64,000 bases of DNA from Chitinophaga niastensis (GCF_003014755.1 NZ_PYAW01000001.1:1984001-2048000), one strand, 5' to 3'. Counted from the stretch's first letter, positions 8,791-17,762 are shown. Translations and numbers: made by a program. Notes: generated from the letters alone by a model not told the origin.

Positions 8791-11676
8791 ATGAAAATCT
8801 GGTGGTTAGTTATCTTGATCAATGGCTGGGCAATTATTGCTTTAGGGCAAAACACCATCGGGCTGCCGCAGATCATCAATTATAATAAAGGCGACTTCCA
8901 GGCAGGTACACAAACATGGGATATAAAACAGGATAGCAGAGGTATTATGTACTTCGCTAATAATGAAGGGATGCTCACCTATGACGGGAGCCATTGGAAA
9001 ATATATCCGCTGCCTAATAAAACAATTGTACGTGCATTGGCAATCGACAACAACGACAGGATCTTTGCAGGCGCACAAGATGAGATTGGCTTTTTCACTC
9101 CCGGCTACAATGGCAGCCTCACCTACACCTCTTTAAAAAATTTGCTCCCGCCATCACAAAATAAGTTTGCTGATATCTGGCGTATTGAAATTTATAAAGA
9201 GTCCGTATTCTTTCAAGCCTCAGATCGTATTCTTGAATATAGAAATAACAGTATCAAAGTATACCCCAACGAATGGCTGTACCTGAAAAAAGCAGGTGAT
9301 GTACTGTATGCACAGGACAAAGCCAACGGGCTCCTGCAGTTTAAAAACCATGAATGGATACCTGTTGGCAACAAACGGTCATTAACCAATGTAATGGTAT
9401 CCGGCATTATAAAGATCGGGACCGACAGCCTGTTGATAAATACACAGTTCGATGGCTTATATTTTTTACACAACGATTCTATCGTTAAAAAACAACCGGC
9501 ATTTTCCAGTAGTTGTGTTTTTGTATCGGAGCAAATAAATCCGGCCGAATTTGTAACGGGCACCACTGCAGAAGGCTGCCTGGTACTGGATTTCAACGGG
9601 CATATTGTGCAAAAGATCTCCCGTACAGAAGGCTTGCAGAACAATAATGTGCTGTGCGTTTTTTTGGACAAGGATAATAACCTGTGGGCAGGATTAAATA
9701 ATGGTATCAGCTTTATTGCTTACAATGCGGCTATTAAATATATCACGCCCAATAAAAGTAATGAGCTATCGGGTTACTCTACCAGGATCTTTGATAAGCA
9801 GCTCTACATGGGCACTTCCGATGGAGCCTATTATGTACCGTTATCGGATACCGGTGGCGACCTCAGTTTTTCCAAGGGCGATTTTATACACATCAAAAAC
9901 AGTAAGGGAGAGGTGTGGCGGTTTGATGAAGTGAATAAACGTATCCTGATGGGGCAACACACCGGTAGTTTTGTGATACAAAATAATATCAGCATGCCAC
10001 TGGCCTATGGTGTAGGTGCATGGCTGTTTAAGCCCACATCTGCTGTTTTTCCTGCAAGAAATATTTTAGTGGGCACCTATACCGGCCTGAAGATGCTGGA
10101 GTTTAATCAGGATAAGTTTGTAGATAAAGGAATGCTGGAAGGCATCTCCGAGTCTATCCGTTTTCTGGAAATTGACAATAACAACACCATATGGGCATCA
10201 CATCCTTACAGAGGGGTGTACCAGCTGCAACTATCTCCTGATAATAAAAAGATCTCTTCACAATTATTTACCGACAGCGCAGGCTTACCGTCTGCACTCG
10301 GTAATTATGTTTTTAAGATAAAGAACAGGGTTGTATTTGCTACGGGCAAGGGAATATATGAATTTGATCCGGCTACCAGCCGGTTTATACCATCATCTTT
10401 TCTCACGCCGGTATTTGGCAATATGGAAATACGATATCTGAATGAAGATACAGATGGTAATATCTGGTTTTGCAGCGGGAAAAAAATGGGCGTTGTTAGT
10501 TTCAATGCACCTGCGGCTGGTAAACCATTTGCTATTACCTGGATACCGGAATTAAACGGTAAGATATTGTTAGGCTTCGAAAATATTTATGCTTTTAATA
10601 AAGAGAATATTTTTATCGGCTCAGATAAAGGCATTATACATCTTAACTACGAAAAGTATACTACCAATAAACAGGCGGTGAAAGTTTTACTGGGGCAGGT
10701 AAAAGCTTCCGGTAAATCAGACAGTATTATTTTTGGTGGTTATTTTCATCATCGGTCTGCAACCGGTTACCAGCAGGGTGAACAGGAAATTGCGGCATTG
10801 TCGAAGAGCTACAACTCCTTTCATTTTGAATACAGCTCGCCTTCTTATGGCATGCAAAATAATATTGAATATAGCTATCAACTGGAAGGATACGACAGCA
10901 GATGGTCTGCCTGGTCGGCTAAATCTGAAAAAGATTATACCAATCTGCCTGACGGAAAATACATCTTTAAAATAAAGGCGCATGATAACCTCGGACATGA
11001 ATCTGATATAGTGACTTATAGTTTTGTAGTAAAACCAGCCTGGTATAAAACAATATGGGCCTATGTTTTATATGTATTGCTTTTTCTGGGCGTGCTTTAT
11101 TTGTTACACAAATGGCAGGAAAGGGTTTTACATTTGCAGCAACGCAGGTTTGACGAAGAACAACAACGACTCAAATATATTCATCAGCTGGAGTTAGAAA
11201 AAAATGAGAAAGAAATCATGAAGCTCCAGAATGAAAAACTGGCGAGTGAGATCCATTTCAAAAACAATGCACTCGCGGATGCGTCTATGCACCTGGTAGA
11301 AAGAGGGGATGCATTGGTAAAAGTGAAGGATATATTGGCAGCTGTTTATAAAAAGAATGGTAATAATCCGGAGATAAAAAATGCACTGCTGCTACTGAGT
11401 GATGTGGAAAGAAATAATGCTAACTGGGACCAGTTTGCTTCGCATTTTGATGAGATCAACAATGATTTTCTGAAGAAATTAAAAAACAAATTTCCTGCGC
11501 TCACGAATACTGATTTAAAGGTGTGTGCTTATCTGCAATTGAAACTATCTACCAAAGAAATAGCGCAGCTGATGGCGATTTCCGTGCGTGGGGTAGAGAT
11601 TAAGCGGTATCGGTTGCGGAAAAAACTGAATCTGACGACGGAACAATCGATGAGCGATTTTTTAAATGAGATGTAA
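8791..11676 (+). CDS. SusR-like membrane-spanning transcription regulator (propeller, Y_Y_Y, LuxR-type HTH)
   Basis: This 961-residue regulator has a signal segment (1-19), then about 670 residues of two-component-regulator propeller repeats (motifs such as IWRIEIYKES, NNLWAGLNNGIS, GNIWFCSGKK). A Y_Y_Y domain follows (YSYQLEGYDSRWSAWS), then one membrane helix (IWAYVLYVLLFLGVLYLL), a charged coiled coil (LKYIHQLELEKNEKEI) and a C-terminal LuxR/GerE-type helix-turn-helix (LSTKEIAQLMAISVRGVEIK). There is no histidine kinase or receiver domain, so sugar sensed in the periplasm would be passed straight to a cytoplasmic DNA-binding domain, as in SusR. Its divergent position makes the glucan operon the likely target. 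Confidence 0.88.
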   Translation: MKIWWLVILINGWAIIALGQNTIGLPQIINYNKGDFQAGTQTWDIKQDSRGIMYFANNEGMLTYDGSHWKIYPLPNKTIVRALAIDNNDRIFAGAQDEIGFFTPGYNGSLTYTSLKNLLPPSQNKFADIWRIEIYKESVFFQASDRILEYRNNSIKVYPNEWLYLKKAGDVLYAQDKANGLLQFKNHEWIPVGNKRSLTNVMVSGIIKIGTDSLLINTQFDGLYFLHNDSIVKKQPAFSSSCVFVSEQINPAEFVTGTTAEGCLVLDFNGHIVQKISRTEGLQNNNVLCVFLDKDNNLWAGLNNGISFIAYNAAIKYITPNKSNELSGYSTRIFDKQLYMGTSDGAYYVPLSDTGGDLSFSKGDFIHIKNSKGEVWRFDEVNKRILMGQHTGSFVIQNNISMPLAYGVGAWLFKPTSAVFPARNILVGTYTGLKMLEFNQDKFVDKGMLEGISESIRFLEIDNNNTIWASHPYRGVYQLQLSPDNKKISSQLFTDSAGLPSALGNYVFKIKNRVVFATGKGIYEFDPATSRFIPSSFLTPVFGNMEIRYLNEDTDGNIWFCSGKKMGVVSFNAPAAGKPFAITWIPELNGKILLGFENIYAFNKENIFIGSDKGIIHLNYEKYTTNKQAVKVLLGQVKASGKSDSIIFGGYFHHRSATGYQQGEQEIAALSKSYNSFHFEYSSPSYGMQNNIEYSYQLEGYDSRWSAWSAKSEKDYTNLPDGKYIFKIKAHDNLGHESDIVTYSFVVKPAWYKTIWAYVLYVLLFLGVLYLLHKWQERVLHLQQRRFDEEQQRLKYIHQLELEKNEKEIMKLQNEKLASEIHFKNNALADASMHLVERGDALVKVKDILAAVYKKNGNNPEIKNALLLLSDVERNNANWDQFASHFDEINNDFLKKLKNKFPALTNTDLKVCAYLQLKLSTKEIAQLMAISVRGVEIKRYRLRKKLNLTTEQSMSDFLNEM

Positions 11677-11720
11677 TAAAACCTTATTATTTTTACACCT
11701 ATCACTGAAAAACAAGCAAC

Positions 11721-13019
11721 ATGAAAGCAAAGCTGATTCTTTTAGGATGTTGGTCTGTAATGGCGCTGGTCTCTAACAGTTGCCTGGCAACTAACGGAGA
11801 TAGCACTGTTATCCGCCATCATTCACCTGTTACAGATCCGGGTAACGCTGGTTTAAAACTGCCTGCAGGTTTCAAGGCTTTAAAAGTAGCGGAGAATCTG
11901 GGTGAAGCCCGGCATGTGGCTGTAACGCCGCTGGGTGATGTGTATGTGAAGGTACAATCGTCTAAACCAGGCAAAGCCATTACTTTCCTGCACGACAATA
12001 ACGGAGATGGAAAGGCAGACGTAGTAAAGAGTTTTGGTACTTATCGTGGTACCGGTATTATCATAAAAGGAAATTACCTGTATGCATCTTCTGATGAAGA
12101 CGTGTATCGTTATAAGTTAAACGACAAATACCAGGTAATAAATCCTGATCAGCCTGAAAAGATTATCACCGGGCTCATTAACCGCCATCAGCATGAATCC
12201 AAAAGTTTAGCGCTGGATAATGACGGCAATATTTATGTAAACATTGGTGCATTTTCCAATTCCTGCCAGGTACAGGACAGGGCCAAAGGTTCCAAAGGTA
12301 TTGAAGGATGTCCTATACTGGACTCAGCAGCGGGCATCTGGCAATTCAAAGCCGATAAGCTGAATCAGGCTTATGGAGATGGTGTTAAGTACGCGACGGG
12401 CTTGCGTAACGTAGTAGGGCTCGACTGGAACACCCAGCAGAACCAGTTATTTGTAATGCAGCATGGAAGAGACGGACTGTTTGATATGTTCCCTGAATAT
12501 TATACACTGGAGCAGGGCAACGAACTACCCGCTGAATGTATGTATGCTTTGAAGAAGGGAGATAATGCCGGCTGGCCATATATTTATTATGATGGGCTGC
12601 AAAAGAAAAAAATGCTGGCACCTGAATACGGTGGCGATGGAAAGAAAACAGGCGGAGAAAATGCCATTGATCCTGTTGCTGCATTCCCGGCGCATATGGC
12701 GCCTAATGGTTTGTTGTTTTACACCGGTAGCCAGTTTCCGGCCAAATATAAAAATGGCGCCTTTATTGCTTTTCATGGTTCATGGAACAGGCAGAAAGGA
12801 CAGAAAGGTTATTGCGTAGTTTTTGTTCCGTTTAAAGATGGTAAACCTTCCGGTGATTGGGAAGTTTTTGCGGATAACTTTGCAGGCATTACCAATATTC
12901 AGTCTCCCGGTCAGGCGCAACACCGCCCATGTGGCTTGGCACAAGGCCCTGATGGCTCATTGTACGTTACAGACGATGTAAAAGGAACAGTATATAAAAT
13001 TACCTATAGCGGGAAATAG
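11721..13019 (+). CDS. PQQ-dependent sugar dehydrogenase-like protein (sorbosone dehydrogenase family)
   Basis: This is an exported six-bladed propeller protein of the soluble PQQ glucose/sorbosone dehydrogenase family, 432 residues with a signal peptide (about 1-24). Family features are the opening GLKLPAGFKALKVAENLGEARH, split by a variable spacer, with the GLRNVVGLDWN blade and NAGWPYIYYDG. A lysine-rich loop and the late GSWNRQKGQKGYCVVFVPF follow, with a closing GSLYVTDDVKGTVYKI. It would oxidise an aldose or aldehyde in the periplasm and pass electrons to a cytochrome. The next gene, 8 bases downstream, encodes exactly such a c-type cytochrome. Substrate and PQQ use are family inference. 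Confidence 0.85.
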   Translation: MKAKLILLGCWSVMALVSNSCLATNGDSTVIRHHSPVTDPGNAGLKLPAGFKALKVAENLGEARHVAVTPLGDVYVKVQSSKPGKAITFLHDNNGDGKADVVKSFGTYRGTGIIIKGNYLYASSDEDVYRYKLNDKYQVINPDQPEKIITGLINRHQHESKSLALDNDGNIYVNIGAFSNSCQVQDRAKGSKGIEGCPILDSAAGIWQFKADKLNQAYGDGVKYATGLRNVVGLDWNTQQNQLFVMQHGRDGLFDMFPEYYTLEQGNELPAECMYALKKGDNAGWPYIYYDGLQKKKMLAPEYGGDGKKTGGENAIDPVAAFPAHMAPNGLLFYTGSQFPAKYKNGAFIAFHGSWNRQKGQKGYCVVFVPFKDGKPSGDWEVFADNFAGITNIQSPGQAQHRPCGLAQGPDGSLYVTDDVKGTVYKITYSGK

Positions 13020-13027
13020 TTTTTAGT

Positions 13028-13444
13028 ATGAAAAGAATGATCGTTACCTGTGTGGCACTCAGTGCCATACTTTCGTTGATGGCACAGGCACCAAAAACTA
13101 CTCCCGGCCAACAATCTAAAATAAGAGGAAAAAAAGTATACGAGCAATATTGTCTTGCTTGTCACCAGGTAGATGGTGGTGGCGTACCGCATTTGAATCC
13201 GCCACTGAAAAAAACATCTTTTATAATTGGAGATAAAACAAAACTGATAGATGTGATCTTAAAAGGCATGCAATCTTCTGTGCCTATTGATGATGAATAT
13301 TATTCTAACAATATGCCGCCTCATAATTTCCTGAAAGACCAGGAAATTGCTGATGTACTAACTTTTATCCGTAATAACTTTGGTAATAAAGCCAAAGCAG
13401 TTACGATAGCAGAAGTGAAGGCTGTCCGCGCAAAGCAGCCGTAA
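13028..13444 (+). CDS. Small exported c-type cytochrome (mono-haem)
   Basis: This 138-residue protein has a signal peptide (about 1-19) and one haem-binding motif C42-L-A-C-H46 in YEQYCLACHQVDGGG. A distal methionine candidate lies in NNMPPHNF, and the C-terminal helix is typical of class I cytochromes (DQEIADVLTFIRNNFGN). The gene begins 8 bases after the PQQ-type dehydrogenase and is surely co-transcribed with it. The likely role is electron acceptor of that dehydrogenase, feeding the respiratory chain. Confidence 0.92.
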   Translation: MKRMIVTCVALSAILSLMAQAPKTTPGQQSKIRGKKVYEQYCLACHQVDGGGVPHLNPPLKKTSFIIGDKTKLIDVILKGMQSSVPIDDEYYSNNMPPHNFLKDQEIADVLTFIRNNFGNKAKAVTIAEVKAVRAKQP

Positions 13445-13516
13445 ATGTAGCGGCTATGAAATAGATGCTAATAAAATGCTGTTTCTTCTATTTACACCGG
13501 GAGATGCTGGTGCACA

Positions 13517-14128
13517 TTATTTATTGGGTTGAAAATCCCTGATAGCGGCGCATACTGTCAGCAGGCTATTTCCCCAGAGAGAAAAGCCATCCAGGTTATA
13601 ATATAGCAGTGTGTCTGTAGATGTTACAATGACCAGGCGTTTGCTTACACTTTTACCTTTTGGTTTTTCAACAATAAAGGTCTGGCGTATCTCCGCCCAG
13701 GGTATTGACTCATCGTTAATAAAAATGCCTTGTTTATTAATGGTAATGATTTTAGGACGGGATTTATCCTTGCGCGCATAGAGGAAATTAACAAGAAAGA
13801 TAATAGGGGCGGCCATTACCGCTACAAAAAAAATACTGGGTGGGTTGATACCTGATAAACTGGTGCTGTTGGAGATGCTGATGAAGTTGAAAAGCATTAT
13901 CGCAATAAACAGCAAAAATACCACCAGTGAAATGATTTCAGTACCATAAGATTTCTTCACCACCACATTCCCTGATTCATCTGCAGTGGCCCGGGTCATA
14001 CCAGCATATTGTGTGGTGGACTTAATCGAAAATGCACGGCCAAATTTTTGTTGGAACCAGTTTTGTTTCTTGCGCTCAGCTTCAGCTACCAGGTCATATG
14101 CTGGTGTGTTAGGGAATATAGCAGACAT
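13517..14128 (-). CDS. Two-helix membrane protein of unknown function (bacterial PH-like)
   Basis: From the ATG at 14128 the protein has 203 residues. A polar N-terminal part (FQQKFGRAFSI) precedes two membrane helices (EIISLVVFLLFIAIMLFNF and IFFVAVMAAPIIFLVNFLYA). The cytoplasmic C-terminal part is beta-rich, with the run ITINKQGIFINDESIPWAEI, which looks like a YcxB/bacterial-PH-type fold. A longer form starting at 14173 would add 15 residues without obvious meaning. It converges on the cytochrome gene and has no functional neighbours. Function unknown. Confidence 0.7.
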   Translation of the reverse strand: MSAIFPNTPAYDLVAEAERKKQNWFQQKFGRAFSIKSTTQYAGMTRATADESGNVVVKKSYGTEIISLVVFLLFIAIMLFNFISISNSTSLSGINPPSIFFVAVMAAPIIFLVNFLYARKDKSRPKIITINKQGIFINDESIPWAEIRQTFIVEKPKGKSVSKRLVIVTSTDTLLYYNLDGFSLWGNSLLTVCAAIRDFQPNK

Positions 14129-14575
14129 AGGGTATAAATAAAAATGAGAATAATCCGATGGTAATATAAACAAATTTGTGCTATCCGGAGCGAAAGGGAT
14201 AAGTTTAGACCCTTATGCAGGACTTGCTGAAATCAGGCGCATGCTAAATGCTGAGCTTCCCAACAAAAAGCAGCAGCAAAATAAAGTGGCATATTCTGAG
14301 TAATTATTCATAACTTATAAACTAAAATTATCCCAAGAAGAAGTCGAAAGCCCCGGACAAACAAGTCGCCTGCATTATAAAGTATCAGACCAAAATCTTC
14401 AATTATTAATCATTTTATAAACTTTCTGTCCGGCATTAAAAATCTTTGTGGTGGCCAGCCAATGGTGAATCGTATTGCTGAAGCCGGGTTGTACAAATTT
14501 AGACATGACAATGAAGAAATTCATCGGATAAAATCTAAACAAATAGCTTCATTATCACTTTAAAAAACACGTTAA
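14129..14575. other. Intergenic stretch with possible decayed coding sequence
   Basis: No intact gene is visible. Three short plus-strand frames read like eroded coding sequence: one ending NKKQQQNKVAYSE at about 14308, one with EEVESPGQTSRLHYKV ending near 14420, and one with GGQPMVNRIAEAGLYKF ending near 14563. None matches a family I recognise. The last part must also carry the promoter of the DUF2911 gene. Confidence 0.3.
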
Positions 14576-15694
14576 ATGAAAAAAGTAATGGCTGCCTGTA
14601 TTACCATGGCAATTTTCCAATTTGTTTTTATTGGATTGGTCCAGGCACAACTAACATCATTGCCAAATGGCGGCAATAAAAGGGCATCAGTTGCCGAACA
14701 AATAGGCATCACGGAGGTGACTATTAACTACAGCCGGCCACATGTTAAAAACAGAGAAGGTCACATCTGGGGAGAACTAATCCCCGTGGGTTATGTTGAC
14801 CAGGGTTTTGGCCCTTCAAAAGCTGCCCCCTGGCGCGCCGGGGCCAATGAAAATACCACGATCGAATTTTCAACAAATGTAAAGATCGAAGGACAGTCTT
14901 TGGCTGCCGGTAAGTATGGTTTCTTTGTTGCTTATGACCCCAATGAGTGTACACTTCTCTTCTCAAAAAATACCTCTTCATGGGGAAGTTTTTATTACAA
15001 CCCTGCCGAAGATGCATTGCGCGTAAAAGTAAAACCAATACAAACAGACAAAAGTGTTGAATGGCTTAAATATGAGTTTGCTGATCAAACTCCAACAAGC
15101 GCCACTGTTCAATTGCAATGGGAAAAGCTGATCATCCCTTTTAAAATTGATGTTGATGTAATCAATACGCAACTCGAATCATACAGAAATGAATTACGCA
15201 GCAGCAAGGGCTTTACCTGGGAAAGCTGGAACGAAGCAGCATTATACTGTGCGCAAAATAAAACCAATCTCGATGAAGCATTGTTATGGGCCGACAATGC
15301 AACCAACGTTGATTTTGGTGGTAGCCAGAGCTTCCAGGCCTGGAGTACTAAAGCAATGATACTTGATAGCTTGGGACGAAGTGCAGAGGCTACAGCGGCT
15401 ATGAAAAAAGGGTTACCATTTGGCGATGTGAACGAATTGTACTTCTATGCAAGAACGCTGGCCGCCAATAAAAAAGGTAAGGAAGCCTTTGAGATTTTTA
15501 AAATGGATTATGATAAACATCCGGATGTATTTCTTACCAATGCAGGTATGGCAAGGGCATATTCTGCCATCGGCGATTATAAGAAAGCCTTACCATTTGC
15601 ACAAAAGGCCAGAGCACAGGCACCAGACCAACCCAATAAAGACAGGCTTGATAAAATCATTAAAACTTTGCAGGACGGAAAGGATGTAAATTAA
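14576..15694 (+). CDS. DUF2911 domain protein with C-terminal TPR repeats, exported
   Basis: This 372-residue protein has a signal peptide (about 1-25, ending VQAQ). The DUF2911 domain (about 28-190) shows the family landmarks ITEVTINYSRP, PWRAGANENTT and LAAGKYGFFV, then WGSFYYNP. From about residue 205 to the end it is helical with TPR-like pairs (AALYCAQNKTNLDEALLWADNA; GDYKKALPFAQKARAQAP). DUF2911 proteins are common in Bacteroidota envelopes and have no established biochemical role. It stands alone and is closed by two hairpins. Confidence 0.88.
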   Translation: MKKVMAACITMAIFQFVFIGLVQAQLTSLPNGGNKRASVAEQIGITEVTINYSRPHVKNREGHIWGELIPVGYVDQGFGPSKAAPWRAGANENTTIEFSTNVKIEGQSLAAGKYGFFVAYDPNECTLLFSKNTSSWGSFYYNPAEDALRVKVKPIQTDKSVEWLKYEFADQTPTSATVQLQWEKLIIPFKIDVDVINTQLESYRNELRSSKGFTWESWNEAALYCAQNKTNLDEALLWADNATNVDFGGSQSFQAWSTKAMILDSLGRSAEATAAMKKGLPFGDVNELYFYARTLAANKKGKEAFEIFKMDYDKHPDVFLTNAGMARAYSAIGDYKKALPFAQKARAQAPDQPNKDRLDKIIKTLQDGKDVN

Positions 15695-15705
15695 ATTGCT
15701 ACTCA

Positions 15706-15770
15706 GGCGGGCAAGCCCGCCACGTTTCCTGAAATAAATAATGCTTCCGGCATTTGCCGGAAGCATTTTA
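15706..15770. terminator. Two successive hairpins, the second a classical terminator
   Basis: The first hairpin is a 7-bp GC palindrome (ggcgggc-aa-gcccgcc) at about 15707-15722. The second, at about 15740-15768, has a perfect 13-base arm pair (aatgcttccggca / tgccggaagcatt) followed by ttt. They follow the DUF2911 gene. Confidence 0.8.
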
Positions 15771-16029
15771 ACTACTTACCTGCCTTAATCGGGCCCCCGA
15801 CACATCTCCAACTTAAATTAATTTCTAATAAGCCCACCAGTGCGCCAACATGGCTCCAGCTTTATTTATGGGGCTGAGTCTCTCTGCGAAACTACCCAGG
15901 CGTCATCCCGGTAGTTAAATAACAAAATACATATGGCAGTTTTTGCATAGTAATTGTCAAATATGACATATGAAAGATAAGGAATGTGACCGAATATTGT
16001 TTTCAGCATAATCATCTAAATTTTAAAAA
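15771..16029 (+). promoter_or_regulatory. Spacer before the MDR oxidoreductase, with a TGTCA-N4-TGACA palindrome
   Basis: No gene is seen. The perfect palindrome tgtcaaatatgaca at 15955-15968 lies about 62 bp before the start codon at 16030 and is a plausible operator for a dimeric regulator. A weaker hairpin (actaccc...ggtagt) lies at about 15891-15917. Both assignments are inference. Confidence 0.35.
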
Positions 16030-17025
16030 ATGAAAGCAATCGTATTTGATAAGATAGGCCTGCCTGCAGAGGTACTACAACTTCGTGATATACCTGTGCC
16101 TGATATAAAGGACAATGAAGTGCTTGTAAGAACAGTATCAGCATCTATTAATCCCGGAGATTTTTTATTCATTCAAAATCTTTATCCCGCACCTAAAAGA
16201 CCGGTTTTTCCACAGCAGATTGCAGGGAATCACGGCGCTGGTATAATTGAAAAGACAGGAAAAAATGTTTCATTGCCAGTAGGCACGTATGTAGCATTCA
16301 GTTATTATAATACCTGGGCAGAATATGTAGCTGTACCCGCAGAATGGCTGATGGTATTACCTGCAGGCTATCCAATTGAAAGAGCTGGTCAGTTTATGAA
16401 TGCAATCAGTGCATGGGATTTACTCCACGATTCCGGGGTGCAGTCTGGCCAATGGCTTGCCCTGACTGCGGGTAATTCATCCATTTCAATGATGGTTTCC
16501 CAGTTTGCGAAAAATAAAGGTGTACATGTTATTTCCATTGTCCGCAAAATGAATAAGACAATTGACCTGAAAACTGCCGGAGCATCAGCTGTCATCAATC
16601 TTTCTGATCTACAGGTAAATATCAGGGAGCAAATCATGGAGATTACCGGAAATAAAGGACTAAATGGAATTATAGACAACGTTGGCGGGCCAATTACCGG
16701 AGAACTGATAAGGAGTACAGCCTTTGGCGCTAAAGTGATTATTAACGGAGGCATGAGCCCTGAAAAGTTTGAATTGCATAATTTCGATGTGCTTCTTAAT
16801 GGTATCGAAATCAAATCTCATGTATACCGTTACTTTTTCACACCGCCAAAAAAAGAGGACGTATCGATGCTTGAGGAAATTGCAGCAGTATCCGGACAAG
16901 CGGGCTTTCAAGCTCCTATAGGCGGAACACATGCGTTGGAAGATTTCATTACTGCTATCAATGAAAGCATACATCATCCCGGAAGTGGGAAGCATGTTTT
17001 CAACATATCTGATCTGCATAGCTAA
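16030..17025 (+). CDS. Medium-chain alcohol dehydrogenase/quinone oxidoreductase family protein
   Basis: This 331-residue NAD(P)H-dependent oxidoreductase of the MDR superfamily has an N-terminal GroES-like domain (about 1-120; IPVPDIKDNEVLVRTVSASINPGDFL, with short variable joints). The Rossmann domain (about 125-290) has its nucleotide loop at LTAGNSSISMMVSQFAKNKG and the typical IIDNVGG turn. The zinc-binding cysteine cluster of true alcohol dehydrogenases is absent, which favours the quinone oxidoreductase/enoyl reductase branch. It stands alone between terminators. Substrate unknown. Confidence 0.87.
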   Translation: MKAIVFDKIGLPAEVLQLRDIPVPDIKDNEVLVRTVSASINPGDFLFIQNLYPAPKRPVFPQQIAGNHGAGIIEKTGKNVSLPVGTYVAFSYYNTWAEYVAVPAEWLMVLPAGYPIERAGQFMNAISAWDLLHDSGVQSGQWLALTAGNSSISMMVSQFAKNKGVHVISIVRKMNKTIDLKTAGASAVINLSDLQVNIREQIMEITGNKGLNGIIDNVGGPITGELIRSTAFGAKVIINGGMSPEKFELHNFDVLLNGIEIKSHVYRYFFTPPKKEDVSMLEEIAAVSGQAGFQAPIGGTHALEDFITAINESIHHPGSGKHVFNISDLHS

Positions 17026-17040
17026 ACAAAAATTTAAAAG

Positions 17041-17075
17041 CTAAAAATGCTCATAGCTCGGGTGAGCATTTTTAG
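17041..17075. terminator. Bidirectional terminator hairpin beside repeat copy A
   Basis: The hairpin is a perfect 13-bp stem (ctaaaaatgctca / tgagcatttttag) around a 9-base loop, with T-rich flanks on both strands. It lies 16 bases after the MDR gene and before the convergent SDR gene. Confidence 0.85.
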
Positions 17076-17080
17076 TTTTA

Positions 17081-17113
17081 TGCGGGCTACAAGTGGCCAT
17101 GTTCGAATTCTTA
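17081..17113 (-). repeat. Junction repeat, copy A (truncated)
   Basis: This is a 33-bp copy of a repeat that occurs five times in the window. On the minus strand its core reads ttcgaacatggccac followed by gcccgca. It overlaps the TAA of the minus-strand SDR gene and lies directly against the hairpin at 17041-17075. The other copies are at 23526, 44531, 46588 and 59971. Confidence 0.65.
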
Positions 17114-17671
17114 ATACCCGATTTTAATGATCTCTCCGTTAAGCGGGTCTTCCACACTTTTCAGGTAGGCTGCTACTAATTCTGTAACAGCAATATCCGT
17201 AACTTTTGCAGGGCTCACTGCATTTACACGGATGTCTCTTTCCATTTCCATCGCGGCAGCCTTTACAAAACTATTAATGCCTCCATTAACAAAGGCCTTT
17301 CCTGCAGTGTGTTTGGCAGGTTTGTCGCCCATCTTGCCTGAGGTAAGTGTAAAAGAACCTTCATCATTCAAATAATGTTGCCCAATACGTACAAGATTAA
17401 TCTGTCCCAATAATTTATTGGTGATCCCCGCATTTAATTGCGCTTGTGTAAGCGACAGGAGCTCCCCCGCATAACTTTCTCCGGCTACGCAAATGCAGGC
17501 ATCAATGTTCTCTGATTGCCTGAACATGTTTTCAATAGACGCGGCTGAAGAAATATCTACCCGGACATCCCCGCTTTTTCTTCCTGCACTGATAACTTCA
17601 TGCTTTTCTGAAAGGTGGGCTACGAGTAATTTTCCAATGGTGCCGCCAGCCCCTATTATCAATATTTTCAT
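17111..17671 (-). CDS. Short-chain dehydrogenase-like protein, compact
   Basis: This 186-residue Rossmann protein has the nucleotide loop GAGGTIGK at residues 7-14. VDISSAAS and CICVAGESYAG stand in the places of the usual Asp and NNAG motifs. GSFTLTSGKMGDKPAKHTAGK contains the serine region, but the classical YxxxK is reduced to H-T-A-G-K. It is shorter than most SDRs (about 250) and belongs to the small NAD(P)-binding group seen next to AraC regulators. The divergent AraC gene 91 bp away probably controls it. The missing active-site Tyr makes catalysis uncertain. Confidence 0.8.
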   Translation of the reverse strand: MKILIIGAGGTIGKLLVAHLSEKHEVISAGRKSGDVRVDISSAASIENMFRQSENIDACICVAGESYAGELLSLTQAQLNAGITNKLLGQINLVRIGQHYLNDEGSFTLTSGKMGDKPAKHTAGKAFVNGGINSFVKAAAMEMERDIRVNAVSPAKVTDIAVTELVAAYLKSVEDPLNGEIIKIGY

Positions 17672-17697
17672 TTGATGATAATTTGTGATAATGCAAA

Positions 17698-17752
17698 ATT
17701 ATACAGATTATTATCCTATTTTCCTGTACATTATTTCGCTAATTCTGTATAT
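17698..17752. promoter_or_regulatory. Inverted repeat in the SDR/AraC divergent spacer
   Basis: The half-sites atacaga at about 17701-17707 and tctgtat at about 17744-17750 form an inverted repeat about 36 bases apart, within a 91-bp spacer. This arrangement fits operator half-sites for the divergent AraC regulator. Confidence 0.35.
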
Positions 17753-17762
17753 TTTGTAATAT

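Noticed and set aside
9213..9671. Minus-strand frame of 152 codons opposite the SusR-like regulator
   Set aside because: Antisense shadow; composition not protein-like.
15771..16029. TPP-type riboswitch suggested by ctgag near 15886
   Set aside because: The remaining conserved parts of the element are absent and the downstream gene is not related to thiamine.
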